Position numbers and translations under genes: made by a program | NCBI GenBank assembly: GCA_000697055.1 | Contig: JNDT01001581.1 | Coordinates: 1 to 64,000, forward strand | DNA length: 64,000 bases | DNA from: Saksenaea vasiformis B4078 | Taxonomy: Eukaryota > Mucoromycota > Mucoromycetes > Mucorales > Saksenaeaceae | Direction: 5' to 3' | The notes under the pieces: generated by a model | Told to the model about the DNA's origin: nothing | Database searches by the model: none | Seen by the model: only the letters and a program-made list of their open reading frames with translations | In this document: positions 24,487-37,374 of the stretch, piece after piece | How positions within the stretch are numbered: the stretch's first letter is position 1 | How the letters are laid out: the number at the start of each line of letters is the position of its first letter

Positions 24487-26901
24487 TTACCAGCCCTTAA
24501 GGCTTACTTGTACCCTTTCCAAGAAAGGGTCAATACTCATGTCTGCCTCTTCCGTTTCCACCTGATCATTCACTGGTTTCTCCATTGTACCTTCCTCCAT
24601 TTGCTGTTGCCTTTGTGCCATTTTCTTCTGTATCCACGGCATACGCATGCCCAAACTCTTGATCAACTTAACCAGTTTGCTCTCCTGAATATCTCGACGC
24701 CAGCGGTCGGAAAAGTCGACCTTTTCTTCCGATTCCTTGTACACATCCAATAAATGGAACTGTAACATTGACAATACAACATTCATGTCAGACAATAAAA
24801 TACCTTCCCCACCCCCCCCCCCGAAAAAAAAAAGAAATTTACCAGGCGATTTGCTTCCTCCTCTGATAGGCATTCATCCTCTTGCAAATCGTACACAAGC
24901 CGCTTAGGTATCGCACGTTCATGCCGACTATCTCCGACGTAGAACCAGTTAATGACGGAAGCGGAACCAGGCAAACGAGGATCGTAGGGACCGACAATGG
25001 CACCCACGAAAGGCTCAACCACCTTATTTAGGGTTCCTTCGCAATGCTCATCACGACAAAGTATTTGATAGTTTCTTTGGTTCTCAATATCAACAAGGCT
25101 TGGATCAGGAATAAACGTAGGGTGCGAATGGTACCACCCGACAACTTTCATCTTATTTTCTTCGATAAGCTGGCGCGTTTCAATAGCACTGGTAGGATCC
25201 ATCTCCACATTCACTTCGTTTTGACCAGTATTGAGCGATCTACAAGGATAAGCTTGCTTAACCGTCATTACTAAAAGAACACACAGAATGTCAGCCAGGC
25301 TGGTATATACACGTTTTTTTTCACTCACAATTTTTCTCCTTGTCCCATTCTCCCGCAAGAAATCCAATGATTTCCGTGGTCATCAAATGAGCATGGAAAT
25401 CCATGGACAACAATACGTTCGAGTGAACCAAAATTTCAAAAGGTTGGCAACCACTCACGTCTGAGCCAGGCTTTCCCACAAAAGGTTCACACTTGACCAT
25501 CGTAAGCGGATCACTGACGATGATTGAATGAGGATCAACGTTACACTATAGTTTCTTACTCATCCTGGCCTAACTGGCTATGGTTAACGGAGGTTCGGTC
25601 GCGTGGTTGTCGTAAGCGCAATTTCGAATAGTTAGTGCGTCCACTTTCATCGTAAGCAGATTGAGGCCTTTCCACGGATGAACTTCGAGATCGTTCCTTG
25701 CTTTTCTTACTAATACTCGAGTTAATTGCTACTCCAATGCTTTCTCAAACCCACATCTTTGGGGAATTCTGCATTATTGGTGCCGACGCTTTCTCTGGTG
25801 CTTCGTTATTGCCATTTTGTTCAGGCTCCTTTCCTTGCTCGTCATTCTCCTTCTTCTCAGGATTCTGGATGGGATTCTCATCTGGATTTGTTGGCTCTGT
25901 AGTCAATTTCTTTTCGGATTTTGTAGTGGGCGTCTTGTTCGTTTCAGTACACAATCCCATCCTCATCAGATAAGGCTTTGCAGCAGCTGAATTAGGATCG
26001 AGTGGCTTTCCAGAGAGAGTATAGCCTTCACCTGTCGCTCGCACCTAGACAATACGACAATTAATCTTTTTGATTTTATCACAACCGTAAGAACGCAACC
26101 TTTTCTGGAAGAGGGATGCCATCACGAAACAATTTAATGAGATGTTTTTGTGCGTGGCTACGAATGGAATTGGCGTCGCGTGTAGCAATGTGTGCTTGAA
26201 GCTATCACACAGGACTTGATTACTCGTGTGTTGATCCGATAACCTTGTTACCTTTGTCCAGTCGCGTCCAAAGAGTTCCAAACCTTCCAGAAACCTTCGC
26301 TCTTCTTCTTCGCTGTAATTTCCGGTATTGTATCCTTCAGGTACAGGTTTCCTCGGTTTCTTTGACACTGGTTTTGCTTCATTCGGCTTTGCCGGCGTAG
26401 CTGTGGTGGTTGTAGTTGTACTTGTCGCCGTTGTACCATCATTGTCTTTCTCGGAGGAAGGTACCAGTGTCGCTGTTGCGTTCGATGAATCTTGTGTATT
26501 TTCCTCCGTCGCTGCCATCTTTCTCTTACGTCCGCGTCGGCCTTTTAGGATAGAGGACGTTTAACAGTGTTGACCTTCATCTAGAATATAGCTTTACCTG
26601 CTGTGCCTTCGTTTTTCGTTGTCTTTGGAGGTCGACCGCGACCTCTACCTTTGCCGTTCCGTTTTGGTGCATAATCATCTTCGCTTTCCTCTTCGTAACT
26701 GTCGTCTCGCTCGTCTGCACCATGATACGGGTCATAACCTTTGACATCATTGCTGTATTCGGCATAGTAGTCGTCATTCCCATTGGCTGCATCTTCCGCA
26801 AGTAATTTTGCAATCAGAGCGGAGCTCATTTCCTCTTCTTGAGCTTTGGATAACGGTTCATTTTCGGTAATATCGTTTTGGGGTGCTTTCTTTGGTGGCA
26901 T
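24487..26901 (-). CDS. MYSM1-like SANT/JAMM histone H2A deubiquitinase
   Basis: About eight exons. Exon 1 (26901-26598) starts MPPKKAPQND, is acidic, and ends in an AT-hook-like RGRGRPPK. A SANT/Myb-like domain follows (YSEEEERRFLEGLELFGRDW, spliced over 26251-26202 to HIATRDANSIRSHAQKHLI). After a low-complexity linker comes a JAMM/MPN+ domain: VHSNVLLSMDFHAHLMTTEI with its catalytic Glu, then WYHSHPTFIPDPSLVDIENQ, the canonical H-x-H-P-x6-S-x2-D zinc motif. The C-terminus is a helical tail (residues after FHLLDVYKESEEK) ending at 24487. Animal MYSM1 removes ubiquitin from histone H2A. All metal ligands are present, so it should be active. No SWIRM domain was found between SANT and JAMM, unlike animal MYSM1. 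The last intron begins with adjacent T11 and G11 runs on the coding strand. Confidence 0.88.
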
Positions 26902-27290
26902 TGTTATCTGTTAGCTTTCGATAGATGGTCCTAAGGTGGAAGCGTATCTGGAACATAGCTCAGTGAAAAAGCACACAAAATGACGCAAAGCTTCCTTTTT
27001 TTTATACACACTTGTGACAATAAATAAACACGAAGTTAAGGATGTGGCCCTGAGTTGACGCGTGTTACCGGCAGTGGGGAAGGGCCTGCAACAAAGAAAA
27101 AATTTCCACACGCGACTTTCAAGAGGAGTTTTGCTGAATTTTGCTTCCCAGTTGATTTCTGGCCAAAATCGTTTATTGAGCAAATTACTTCGTAACTTGA
27201 CCAAGTTCCAGTTCCTGTGGATGGAAAAAAAAGCTGATCAACACTAGAAAATATCAGGTAGATATCAGTTCTCTATCTATGCAACATACA
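26902..27290. other. Intergenic region 5' of the MYSM1-like gene
   Basis: About 390 bp with no supported gene; it probably holds the promoter of the minus-strand deubiquitinase gene. Confidence 0.45.
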
Positions 27291-27610
27291 GCGTAGCTGG
27301 TTGATCCACTGGGACACCAACAATCGTCCGTTCTGCGGTGTTTTGCACGGGGGAGCAAGCTCCACATCTAAGAAGAGAAAACTCGACGGAAATGAAACAA
27401 AAAAAAGTCAATTGCAAATCAGCTACACGAAAGCAAGATCACCTGCCTTACAATTCAGTTGTAATGGAAAAGTTGGGCCAATGCGTTGGGAAGGGCTACT
27501 GCATCGTGATGCATAATGTGCCAACACACGCACCAGGAACGATTCGTGATCTGATTGAGAGTAGCAATGACAAGATTCTGAATCATATTGACAGTTCTGG
27601 TCAAACGTAA
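27291..27610 (+). pseudogene. Tc1/mariner-type DDE transposase fragment
   Basis: The reading frames give LGQCVGKGYCIVMHNVPTH followed by APGTIRDLIES, matching the DDE_3 core around the second catalytic Asp (usually IVMDNAPIH..IRELIE). Here the Asp position reads His (VMHNV), so the motif is broken. Upstream words in other frames (for example KKRKLDGN) fit the preceding region. No YSPxLNPIE block was recognised downstream. It is a dead fragment. Confidence 0.55.
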
Positions 27611-29142
27611 AAGCTGTTGTCAGGAGACATACACTGTAAGCACTTGTGACTTCACGGTATCAGTGTATGCAGTATCGTTTGGGTGAGGCTTCTTCTTGAT
27701 CCAAGGCTTGCCCGTTGAAAAACTAGGTATCTTTCAGAGACTTTTTGAGGACTAATGCCCGCGCAGAATAGTTGCTTTATCTTACGATTTCGCGTAATAT
27801 CTGCGTTAGATCCGACGGCGAGGCGTCTTGCAGTAACGAATACGACTTCGCCTGTCGCTTGGTTAGAGAGCTTAATGAAGGACGTGTATGAACCTATAGG
27901 TCATATATTTGAAGAAGGAAGTTATGGCGTTGAAACATTGAGACATTTATACACAGTACAGTAGAGTATAAGGAAAAACAAATACTCGACATCCAATTTC
28001 CGGAACAAAAATGGACAAGAGGAGAATCCCTGTCGCCCTGCTTGTCAACGCGTTACAAGACAATAACTGTTAAAAACATGAGGATTGCGATCATGTGCGG
28101 CATATCATAGCGGCGCCCCGTCGCCCCTTTTCGGCGTGCACGATACTATCGGGTGAGGAGCATGGGCGACGGGAGTCTCATTTCGGGCGTGCGCCATTTT
28201 GCCACAACAAGATCGCGCCTACAAGAGAGGGGAGTATGGCATGGTCTTGGGTTGGGAGAAGGACCTGTTGGGCTGGGCAGTCTCGCCATCGACGCAATTG
28301 ATTGCTGCGAGATCGTTATCGTTCGTCAGAGCGAACTGTCAGCATGCTTCGGCAAAAAGAAACCAGCTAATTCAAGGATCTGTAGCAGTTTTCGCCCATA
28401 ATTCTGTGTTACTTTTAATCACACTCGTCATCGTTCATATTCTATAATAGAGCGCCAGACGTTGTATCACCTTAAGACCTCTGCAGTGCATATCACTAAA
28501 ACATTGGCAGTCGTCGCCAGGATCTCATCTCCGAGCCAGCAAAATGACATCCAAGTGTTATTCCATCTACTAACCATAAGTGTACGGTTATGATACTCCA
28601 TGTGAATTTGGAACTCATCGAAGAATCAACTTCACACACGTAGAGTATGAACTTGTCGCCAATTCATGCACTAATGACTGCATATTCAGTCCTTCGCTAG
28701 TCTAGACTTGGCTCTCCGCAGGCGCAAAAATTCTATGGGCTAGCATAAAAATACATTCAATAAAAAGTAGCAGACATTGCCATTCAATATAGCGATTGGT
28801 CTTAGTTCCGCTACTAGTGGCACAATGCTAACACATGGACGACAAGAGGAATGTTCAAATATTTCCTGCGATAGCTCAGCAATGACATGGTGCATTGCAA
28901 TGAACGAGGGCTCTTTATCCTGGATAACTTCTGCTGGGTATCAAATCGGATGGCTGGAAACCATCCAACGTTGAAATCCTCTTCTTTCCTCCAAACACAA
29001 CATCTACAGCACCCCGATGCCGGAATCATCAAGAACTTCAAAAGTTGTCATTGGTAATTATTGAACTATATGCCAATGGGTAGATAGGTTAACGAAAATT
29101 CCATGAACTATCACGTAGATGAGGTATACGCTGGACATAACG
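27611..29142. other. Non-coding stretch
   Basis: Apart from a locally GC-richer segment at about 28090-28300 with several overlapping short ORFs in one direction, nothing is recognised. Part of it may be further transposon debris. Confidence 0.4.
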
Positions 29143-29404
29143 CCATGGGAAATGGGGATTTAGTAGGATTCGATTTGACTAGAGCCGGATTGGGTTTGCC
29201 TAATTTTCCCTAACAAAAAATAATCCTATTGAATCCCCAGTCACCAGGATTCGGTAAGATTGAAAAGGATGCAGGATAGTTAAAAGAAATTTATCTTGCA
29301 AAAATTCAGCGGGATTTGATAGGATTTCTTTTTATTAGGGAAAATTAGGCAAACCCAATCCGGCTCTAGTCAAATCGAATCCTACTGAATCCTATTTCCC
29401 ATGG
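29143..29404. repeat. 262-bp MITE with about 70-bp terminal inverted repeats
   Basis: The left arm (29143-29213) and right arm (29335-29404) are nearly perfect inverted copies, starting CCATGGGAAAT and both containing TCGATTTGACTAGAGCCGGA. They differ only by a small indel and a few substitutions near the outer ends. The 120-bp centre is AT-rich and non-coding. A TA dinucleotide flanks both sides a few bases out (29138-29139 and about 29407-29408), compatible with a Tc1/mariner-type target duplication but not proven. Confidence 0.75.
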
Positions 29405-29639
29405 TGTAAGCAAGAACTAGCAGCATCAAAACTCTATGTCATCAGCACCGTATCAGAAGTGCTAGAAGACAAGGCAGCCCGAGACCTGAACTGGATTTAG
29501 AGAGTGGTTTCGATTTTCAAGCAGAACGAAGCAAAGGGACACTCTCAACTTTATCTCTGAATTTAACCCAGCACAGTTTGTCCTGAACTTTTTCATGTTG
29601 TATCAATTGAAGATTAACGAAATAGAGAAGTGGCTAGGC

Positions 29640-29860
29640 CTAGCAATTACATCAGGCTGCTCAATTGGATCCATCTCAGGGGAATATGAAATCTAAGCAC
29701 TTCAAGATTCTTGAGACATGATAGTTTGCTGTATCCGCGGGCTTGCGTATATAAAGTAGCATTGTCCATGATCGGAGAATGATCTTTAATTTGCGGATCT
29801 TCGCGCATCTGATCTAAAGCGGCTTCCAAAAGTCTGATAGCGTCGGGTCACAACATTAAC
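29640..29860 (-). pseudogene. Tc1-type DDE transposase fragment
   Basis: The minus strand reads ALDQMREDPQIKDHSPIMDN, then ARGYS, and after a frame change YSPEMDPIEQ. These are the IMDNAP and YSPELNPIEQFW blocks of Tc1-family transposases (second Asp and final Asp/Glu). The frame break between them and the absence of the rest show a relic. It lies 236 bp from the MITE at 29.14-29.40 kb, but no sequence link between the two was established. Confidence 0.6.
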
Positions 29861-32838
29861 GCCCTTATACCCAGATTCCTGTCCAGCATCTCTCTTCTTA
29901 TCAGATAGAGGCTATAATTAACCGTGTCAGCAATAGAACGGGCCCCAAGATGTTCGACAACTGCGCATTATGGTTTTCGTATAAAGGTTGGATACTCATC
30001 AGGACAAATATTCCAGTTAATTGTGATAAAATAAAAAGCCGAAGGACGACGAATAGCAGGCATACTTCCAATTTGTCAGCCTGATGTTGGGCTTTTTTGT
30101 TTTTTTTAGAATTTTTCCCATGACTCCGCGTTTATTTGAAGATATTTGGCGTTTTTTCTTTTCTTTGGCTCTGTTGGTACAAACATCCCCGGTACGGATG
30201 TCCATTTTTTATTACATATCCAGGGATCACTCATGTTTTCTGTATGCCGTTTAGGCTGCACGACCGCTGTCCCGAATCGTCTTTGCTGTGCTGATGCTTC
30301 TCGTCCTTCACTCAAGTAAGCAAATGTTGTCACGCACTCAGTATGATCCGCAACATGCTAATTATGGCAAAATAGTGTATCTTCAGAGCGGATGTGTATT
30401 TCGGTTAAACTATTGCCGAAAAAGGAAATTTATTCTTCCGCACGCAGGTACCATTTCTCTCACAGCGGAAGTTTGGTTTATCATAACACATTCGTTTACC
30501 CGGCAACTCTAGCTTCCATGCTTCAGAAGTATCCTGCATGCATGACTACTGTGGAACAAATGCAGTGAATTGCTAAGCACGAGTTAGTATTGGAAAGAGT
30601 CATTTCATGCACACAGTATGCTGGTTTTTCAAGTCAGCATGTCCGCAACCCCAACGCGTTAATATCGTCGCTTGAGTATCGCAACTTTTGTGCCATCTAA
30701 CCTAAATTAGCACTGCTCCCGTTTCAGAAATGGCTTAATCATTATGAGCTGATCATAACATGATGTTACAGGTCAATCAGAGTTGATATCACTGACTAGT
30801 CGTAATCAACTTCATGTGTTTCAGAACAGTAGACTTTCCCCTCTTTTCTTGTTTTGGTTTGATGGGAAAATCAGTATGGTGAAGAAATATGAAGAAGGAA
30901 TGTCATAAAAGAGACTTAGTAGCACAACGCATTTGAAATTCAGTTTCAAAAAGCGAGATAGAGCAACTAATATGCCGCAAGAAGTATTGAAGCCAGATTT
31001 TGCAAGCGGAAGGCGAACAAAGAAGATCCTGGAAGATTGCGAATTAGCACCGGAAACATATAGACGGAAGTACCAAGCAATAATGGAATCCTCGGAGGAT
31101 AACAAGTTGGGCTAATACTGCGTATTCATGCGCCATGCATCGTCTCTTTGAGGAGACCCTTCTAAGTGAAAATGAGTGTATTTTTTAAGAAAAGTTTGTA
31201 CTATCATATAGCAGCAATCGTTTCGATCAACTGTATCTCTTAGAACATTGGAAATAGCTCGGACGTTGCAGATTTATGTGTTATCTTTCGAATCAGGAAA
31301 CGTGTTTGTATTTACAATATTTCTGAGTAGTAGGCTTTTTCTGATGCAACACGTCTGCCAACCTTGGGCTAGTGCTTGCTACTTTATAGACAGCAGTTCA
31401 CCACAGTCAATCTTCTAATTGGATGGTATCCGTCACGTTTGGTTAACCCTCACCGCGCTGACCCCCGCTGTCCAATTATTATATCCCAATGTTTATCCTC
31501 GAGTAGGCTTGGTGACAATAGCACGAGTAGCGGAAACACTATGATGGTACATTCGCGCCATCCAAGTACTACCTTGCGTTGGTACCACACTAACCTTGCG
31601 CAGAGTAGCAGTAGGATTTTGCGAAAATGAATTTTTATGCTGCTTGAATAAATTTTGCATCCATCTGGGGACCAAGTTGATGTAACTCGAATATAGCGTT
31701 GTTGTCAATTCCTATATTAACGACAGCATATCCGATCACCTCCTTGACACAAACTTGGCGCTTCACGGACGCGTAGTTTACTTAAAGTAGCAAAAAATAT
31801 CCTTCAACAACTGAGTATGACTTCTATTCTGAAATGAAACTGATTTTGATCGGCCAGCGGCACCACTTTTTAATTCCTCAGCGACGTCGAGTTTGATTGG
31901 TCGAGACTTTGGAAGAGCTTGTAATTTACAACAGTTACGGGAAAAGTAAGACTGTGTCACCTTACTCAATTGCTATGTACAAACAATGATGCTTTGTAAT
32001 GTGTTTTCACCCCAGAAATATTTGCAGGCGATAAACTTGAGTGAAAGGTGGCCTTTAAAGAAAAGTGCATAATTTGGCGACACTATTTAGATTCAGGAGG
32101 GGAACGTGCAGAAAATCGCAGAGAGATGAATCATCCAATATAGCTGAGTTCACATGGATGCTATGCGAAGATCAGCCTTTACGGATTTTAGATTGGGATT
32201 GAGAACCTAAAAAAAGAATCTAGAATAGAAAACAAAAGAAAGGAAGAAGTTTTCATGAAGGGAAGAGCATCTGCTGAAACGGAGGAATACATGCAGAGGC
32301 CAGCGATGGAACTACATCCGATCGTTACATAAATATGAATGAGGTAATGCCATAGTAACTCTCCAATTCCTCAGTCTATCGTCAATTTTTCCTCCATGGT
32401 TGTCTTTTTTATTTCCAAAGCACTTGAGAAAAGCACGGATATTCAACAACGGTTTGTACATAGCATTTCCAAGCAATAAGTGAAGAATCCTTATACGGCA
32501 GCTTACGAAGACTTCCGTAAATTTGCTCACCCCGAGATGAAAAAGCTGATAACGAATGATTCAAACAAAAAGTGTTACAAAAACCTTGTATTAGCTTTTC
32601 CCATAAGCGGAATACAAGCCGCGACTTGTCGGACAAGGCATAGCAAGAAAACAAAAAGAGATACCCTCTCCACTTTTCCACCAACATAGATACAGAAAGT
32701 AATTGAGCACTTCAATATCTGCTGTAATATCCTATTCCGAAAAGAGTAAAAAAGGCAAGTGATTGGTTGTGTTGGATAGCATCACCCCGACCCCGCATTT
32801 TCACGATTTTTTTGTCCCACACTCAATCGCCCCAAGCA
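29861..32838. other. Gene-free stretch
   Basis: About 3 kb of short ORFs with no recognisable motif. A homopolymer T run lies near 30098-30108. No MITE or RNA gene was recognised. Confidence 0.4.
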
Positions 32839-32917
32839 ATGGATTTCTCTTTTTCTCTACTTTTACACTTTTTATCACTATTACTTTCTTTCTCTCACGT
32901 AACAGCTTAACACTGCG
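32839..32917 (+). promoter_or_regulatory. CT-rich promoter-proximal tract of the bZIP gene
   Basis: The 80 bases before the ATG are dominated by C and T on the coding strand (TTTCTCTTTTTCTCTAC and similar), a common feature just upstream of fungal start codons and transcription starts. Inference from base composition only. Confidence 0.35.
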
Positions 32918-34626
32918 ATGGACGTGATTCCTGTTGAAATACCAAGCGTTCCTCCTGCAGATCCCGCACGACCTACAGATCAACCTGTGAAGGTACGGAA
33001 AAAGCCCGGTCGAAAACCGAACCCAGCTTCACCAGCACTGCGTAAAGCACAAAACAGAGCAGCTCAGCGAGCATTTCGAGAAAGAAAAGAACGTCATATG
33101 CGCGAATTGGAAGTTGCTATTAAACAGACAAGAGAGCGATGTGAAAAGTTGAATGCAGAGAATGAACAGCTGAAAAGAGACAACGAGATTTTAAAATCCG
33201 AAAACTGGTATCTTAAGGGGATTGTTCTGTCACTGCAGCTGGTCTGTTTCCAACATCACATCGTTATTCCTCAACATGGACCTCATCTATCTAAGCAAAC
33301 GTTATCTGTTCTTGCTCAATCCATTCCTGAGCCGATTGCGGTTTATCTATCTATGAATGCCAACAGTCAGCAACCCTCCATACCATCAAAAATCCAGTCA
33401 GAAACAAGAAACAGCCGGCACACTTCAGCAGGCTCGATTATCATCACCCAAGATGGCGTTCATACGATACCAACTCATATAGCGTCAGTAGCGACACCCG
33501 CAGAACTTCAAAAGAATCAGCAACGATCATCTTCTTGTGATTCTCCACCCTCCATTCCTGGCCTGCCAGCCCTATCCCCAGTATATGAAACACAATCTTA
33601 CAGTGTAGATGAATCATCCTCCTCAGAAAAGAACTTTATCCCACAATCTACCGTGATAAATGAACCTGTAAAATTGGAAGACCCGCTATCATCAAATCTT
33701 GCTGCTATCCAAACGTTACGACTTCGATTACGACTACAATCTGCTTGTGTCCGAACACAATCCTCTCAATTTGCTATTCAGCCTACATTACTACAGGTAC
33801 ATTGAAGATTGAAATAGTATTAAAAGAAGGATGCATTTCATTCAACAAAAAAATTTTTTTCTTTGGGGCACATGTGTAGCTTACTGTACCACACGATCCT
33901 CGTATTGATCTGATTCCGACACCTCACATGCGGGACCGAATGATACTGTTTCGAGATCAGTTTGACTTGGTAATACACAGGCAGCCAATTAGCCGTTCTT
34001 CGGATTCATTCATACCTTTTTTTAACCTGTTTTAGGATGACTGCTTCAGTCGTTTACTGGGTGGTTCAGTGTTTCATGGTGGTGACCCAGCTATTGCGGG
34101 CAATTGGCAACTGCCGCCTGAATTTTTTGATAAGTACTGGTTTCTGACGATTGACTACGACCTGAGGCGGACAACAAATCGATGGCGACGTATGCAGGGT
34201 CTAGATGAATTAAAAGATTTTCGGGAGGGAACACAAACGCAAGCGGACATGATGGGTGCATTTGATTTGACATCTTTCCTCAACGTTGATTTCACAAGCA
34301 TGCCATCTGTCTGTTCACCCTCTGTTCTTTCAACGTCAACCGTGTCCACTAGCGCACCCTCTGTCACGGATAGAGCAAATCCTATAATCACACCATCTCA
34401 GTTTAACCATCAACCTCAGGGTGACTACCCCGGCTATGGCAACGCGACAGTTGACACCACGATGGGTCAACCACCCGCTCCACCGTTGGAGCAATGGGAA
34501 ACACTTATGCTGGGAAAGGACCACGGTAAGCTTCTCTTAAAAGTTATTGCACATAAATTGCTAAAACATTTGTTAGACATGAATTTGGACGACCTCGTTG
34601 ACTTAAATCAACCGGTACAACGATAA
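32918..34626 (+). CDS. AP-1/PAP1-like bZIP transcription factor
   Basis: Exons 32918-33796, 33880-33969 and 34036-34525, plus 34577-34626 if a fourth intron is removed. The basic region RKAQNRAAQRAFRERKERHM has the NxxAQxxFR signature of Yap/PAP1-type fungal bZIPs, preceded by a GRKP-type basic patch. The zipper follows with leucines at heptad spacing from about residue 65 to 107 (KLNAENEQLKRDNEILKSEN). The rest is Ser/Pro/Gln-rich, with a later conserved block (IDLIPTPHMRDRMILFRDQF, then FHGGDPAIAGNWQLPPEFFD). PAP1/Yap proteins govern oxidative and metal stress responses, but the usual paired Cys-rich redox domains are not evident, so that role is not assigned. The last intron (34526-34576) is 51 bp, in frame and stop-free, so retention would add 17 residues. 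Confidence 0.88.
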
Positions 34627-34956
34627 GCTGGTGTACCCGTTACCTTAATTGGAAGGATGGTTACTTATTCGCTCATTCATTTGCTTTGTTTTGTGTTTTC
34701 AGTTGCGTTAAAACAATTTGAAATAAGAAAATGTTCAATTTCTTTTACTTAAAAAGAAAGAACGACGGTTGGCCATTTGTAACGTCCCACAGAGACATGC
34801 GACCAAGGAATAATGATGTGAATGCGATGCGTATGAGGAAATAGGGTAAGGGAAGGAGGAGGAACTTGTCCAAATATCATACAAAAATGAAGTGAAGAGA
34901 GAAAAAAATGACGATGGTGAGGGAAAACTAATAAGAAAAGAAAAACAAAAAGGGAA

Positions 34957-37374
34957 TTATACGGCACGTAAAAGTCTATGACGTCGAGCTTGTTGTTCTT
35001 CCACATCATGTCTTGTCAAGTGAGGGAGTGTCCGATGCTGTTGCGCTACTTGATAGACCCGCATATAATCATGCACCGGTCCACTTTCCCGGTCCCAGGC
35101 CAAATTCAACGCAGTACGAATCATACGAAGGTGATATTCTTCTCTCAGTGCTTTGATCCGATTGTACCACTGGAAATCAGTGGCCGCGTCTCTAATGGCG
35201 TCTTCCATTCGATCAGAAAATAGATAGGCATTGTAAAATTCCTGACTGGTTACTGTTGGTGCCCGGGTTTGTTTATCACGGCGAATCCCGATTGCATGCA
35301 ACTGCGGATTGACCGTACCAGTATAGTTATTGTACTCCGCCAGTGCTGGTCGGTCTATCAGGAACTCGCTCAGACCTCCCACACCGGTGGATATGACAGA
35401 GGATCCGAACAACAGACCCTCAACTGCCACCATGCCAAAACTCTCTTCCTTGCTTGGTACGAACATAAAATCGGCAGCGGCTCGACAAAAGATCGTATAC
35501 TGGCGTTGTTGCTGAGGAGTATATAATAAAACAACATGCTCTGGGTACTTTTGCTGAAGCTTCTCCAGTGAACTTAATGGGTAACTACCCGGTTGACCAA
35601 GGATAATGAACTTCATGTTGTAGCGTGCAAAGAGCTCCGCCGCCTCCTCAAAACGGTCCAGGCCCCTATGGTATTCGAAAGGACCGAGGAACAAAACGAA
35701 TGGGCGTTTAAGATCTTCTTCACTTAGTACACCTCGGCGCATCATGAATTTTTTGGCGCGTTCCTTTGCTGTTGCGATGTAGTCTGTTGTATTGGTCGAA
35801 AGCAACCACTTTGCAGGCATTTGCTGTTGTTGTTCCTGAAGAATGTTGAGCGCGTGCTGAGGGAATCCCATTTTTCGCGTTATCAATTTATTGTCGGTGA
35901 ACGGGCTGAAGGCAGCGAAATCGATACCATTGCTGACACCAAAGAATCTGCGCTGATTTGCTTTCCGTAAGATGCTGCCCATAACCAGTTCTTTCAAATA
36001 GAAGTCCGTACGACCTTCGACGATGTCAGATGCCATGGTGCGGCTGGCAAGTGTGACAGCATCAGCATAATCAATGGCCAGGCTGGACATGAACATGCGA
36101 TGACCCAACACGTAGCGTGGGTCATCGACGTTGCTATTTTCGGAATCTAGGAATTTCTGTACATTACCGAGCGTGTTGGTGTACTGTGGCTCATCCAAAT
36201 GATCATGCATGGTGTAGACAATTGCCGGCGGCTTTGGGCCCAGTTTATCAGCCTCTCGTCTGTCCTGCAGGAGTTTGGCGATATAGGCATTGGTTGCACC
36301 ATGGAGATGTACGACGTCGACGCCGGGTGGGGCAGAATGGATGGGTGCAAAGAGCGATTCTTCATCTGCGGCTGTAGCCTGGTGAGTTACAAAGGCCGCA
36401 GCTGCTTTTCCAAAGTACTGATCACGCCATTCGTGCGGAAGTCCCTTGGGCGAGTTATAGATAGCTGAAGGATTTCGTGCACGGAAAGCTTGATTAAGAG
36501 GGGAACGATTTCCGGGGCCAATGAGGTACACCGGCACCATCTCGGTGATATCGTAACGAAGTGTGGCATCCACGGTGGTATCGTTGCTGTCGGAGGTTTG
36601 AATCGGCTCATTGAAAATATACATCATCTTGAATACCCGGAATTCCAGAGGAATCAGACGACCACGCTTATCCCGGACATTGATCACAAGGTCCACTACG
36701 GGATTAATTGTATATTTGTTCTTGAGAAATGAGTAAAATGGCATAACAATGGATACACGGGTGAGATCAGTGCGTTGCTGGGCTGCTGCAAGCGATGTGA
36801 CAGCAACACCCATGCTCCCCAGGGTTGCTGGTCCAAACTCCTTGGTAATGTGATAAATTGCGGTTTCCTTTTCGAGTGATACAGGGACACTTGTGTTAAG
36901 GTGTTGATAAATCATAGAAGGATACTGGCGTAAGGCTTTTTTTTTAAAAAAGAGAAAAAAAGAAAAGGAATTGAGATTTAGTGAATCTGGCAATCCGCTG
37001 CAGATGTCTTCCAAGAAATGTGAAGTTAAAAATGTTTGTCAATTCTTACCAATACGGATTGTGGAGCGCTCGTGTAGCCAGGATAGACCAGTTACAAGGG
37101 CCATCATTTGAAGTAGTCCGAGTAAAATGATAGTGAAGGATAAGAAATGCCACCAGCGCCATTTTCTGTCGGTTTTAGTAAAGATAGGTTTAGCGCGCGT
37201 TGAAGAAGAGTTTAAAGAAAGTCTGTGATGTTGTGTCGAATTTTTGCAGGCAGTTGTTGTGATGATGACCGAGGTTGTGCCTGAATTGCGACGGTAGGAA
37301 GGAATGACATGGCCAGAGGAAGACAAGCTGTAGACATTGTCGAACTCATTCGACAGTTGTGGTGGTGGTGACAT
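34957..37374 (-). CDS. Membrane-anchored GT-B glycosyltransferase (starch/glycogen-synthase-like)
   Basis: Two exons (37374-37050 and 36935-34957) with a 114-bp intron, giving about 767 residues. The N-terminal 70 or so residues are Ser/Thr-rich and cytosolic, followed by one membrane helix (HFLSFTIILLGLLQMMALVT), a type II signal-anchor layout typical of Golgi/ER or cell-surface transferases. The lumenal part has the two Rossmann halves of a GT-B fold. The N-terminal glycosyltransferase-5-like half has KEFGPATLGSMGVAVTSLA, VVHLHGA and TMHDH. The C-terminal Glycos_transf_1 half has GVSNGIDFAAFSP, FLGPFEYHRGLDRF and PSKEESFGMVAVEGLLFGS. Glycogen/starch-synthase-type enzymes transfer glucose from nucleotide sugars; a role in cell-wall or secretory glucan synthesis is inference. 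Convergent with the bZIP gene. Confidence 0.87.

Noticed and set aside
28095..28447. Cluster of overlapping plus-strand ORFs
   Set aside because: Explained by local GC-richer composition; the translations show no motif.
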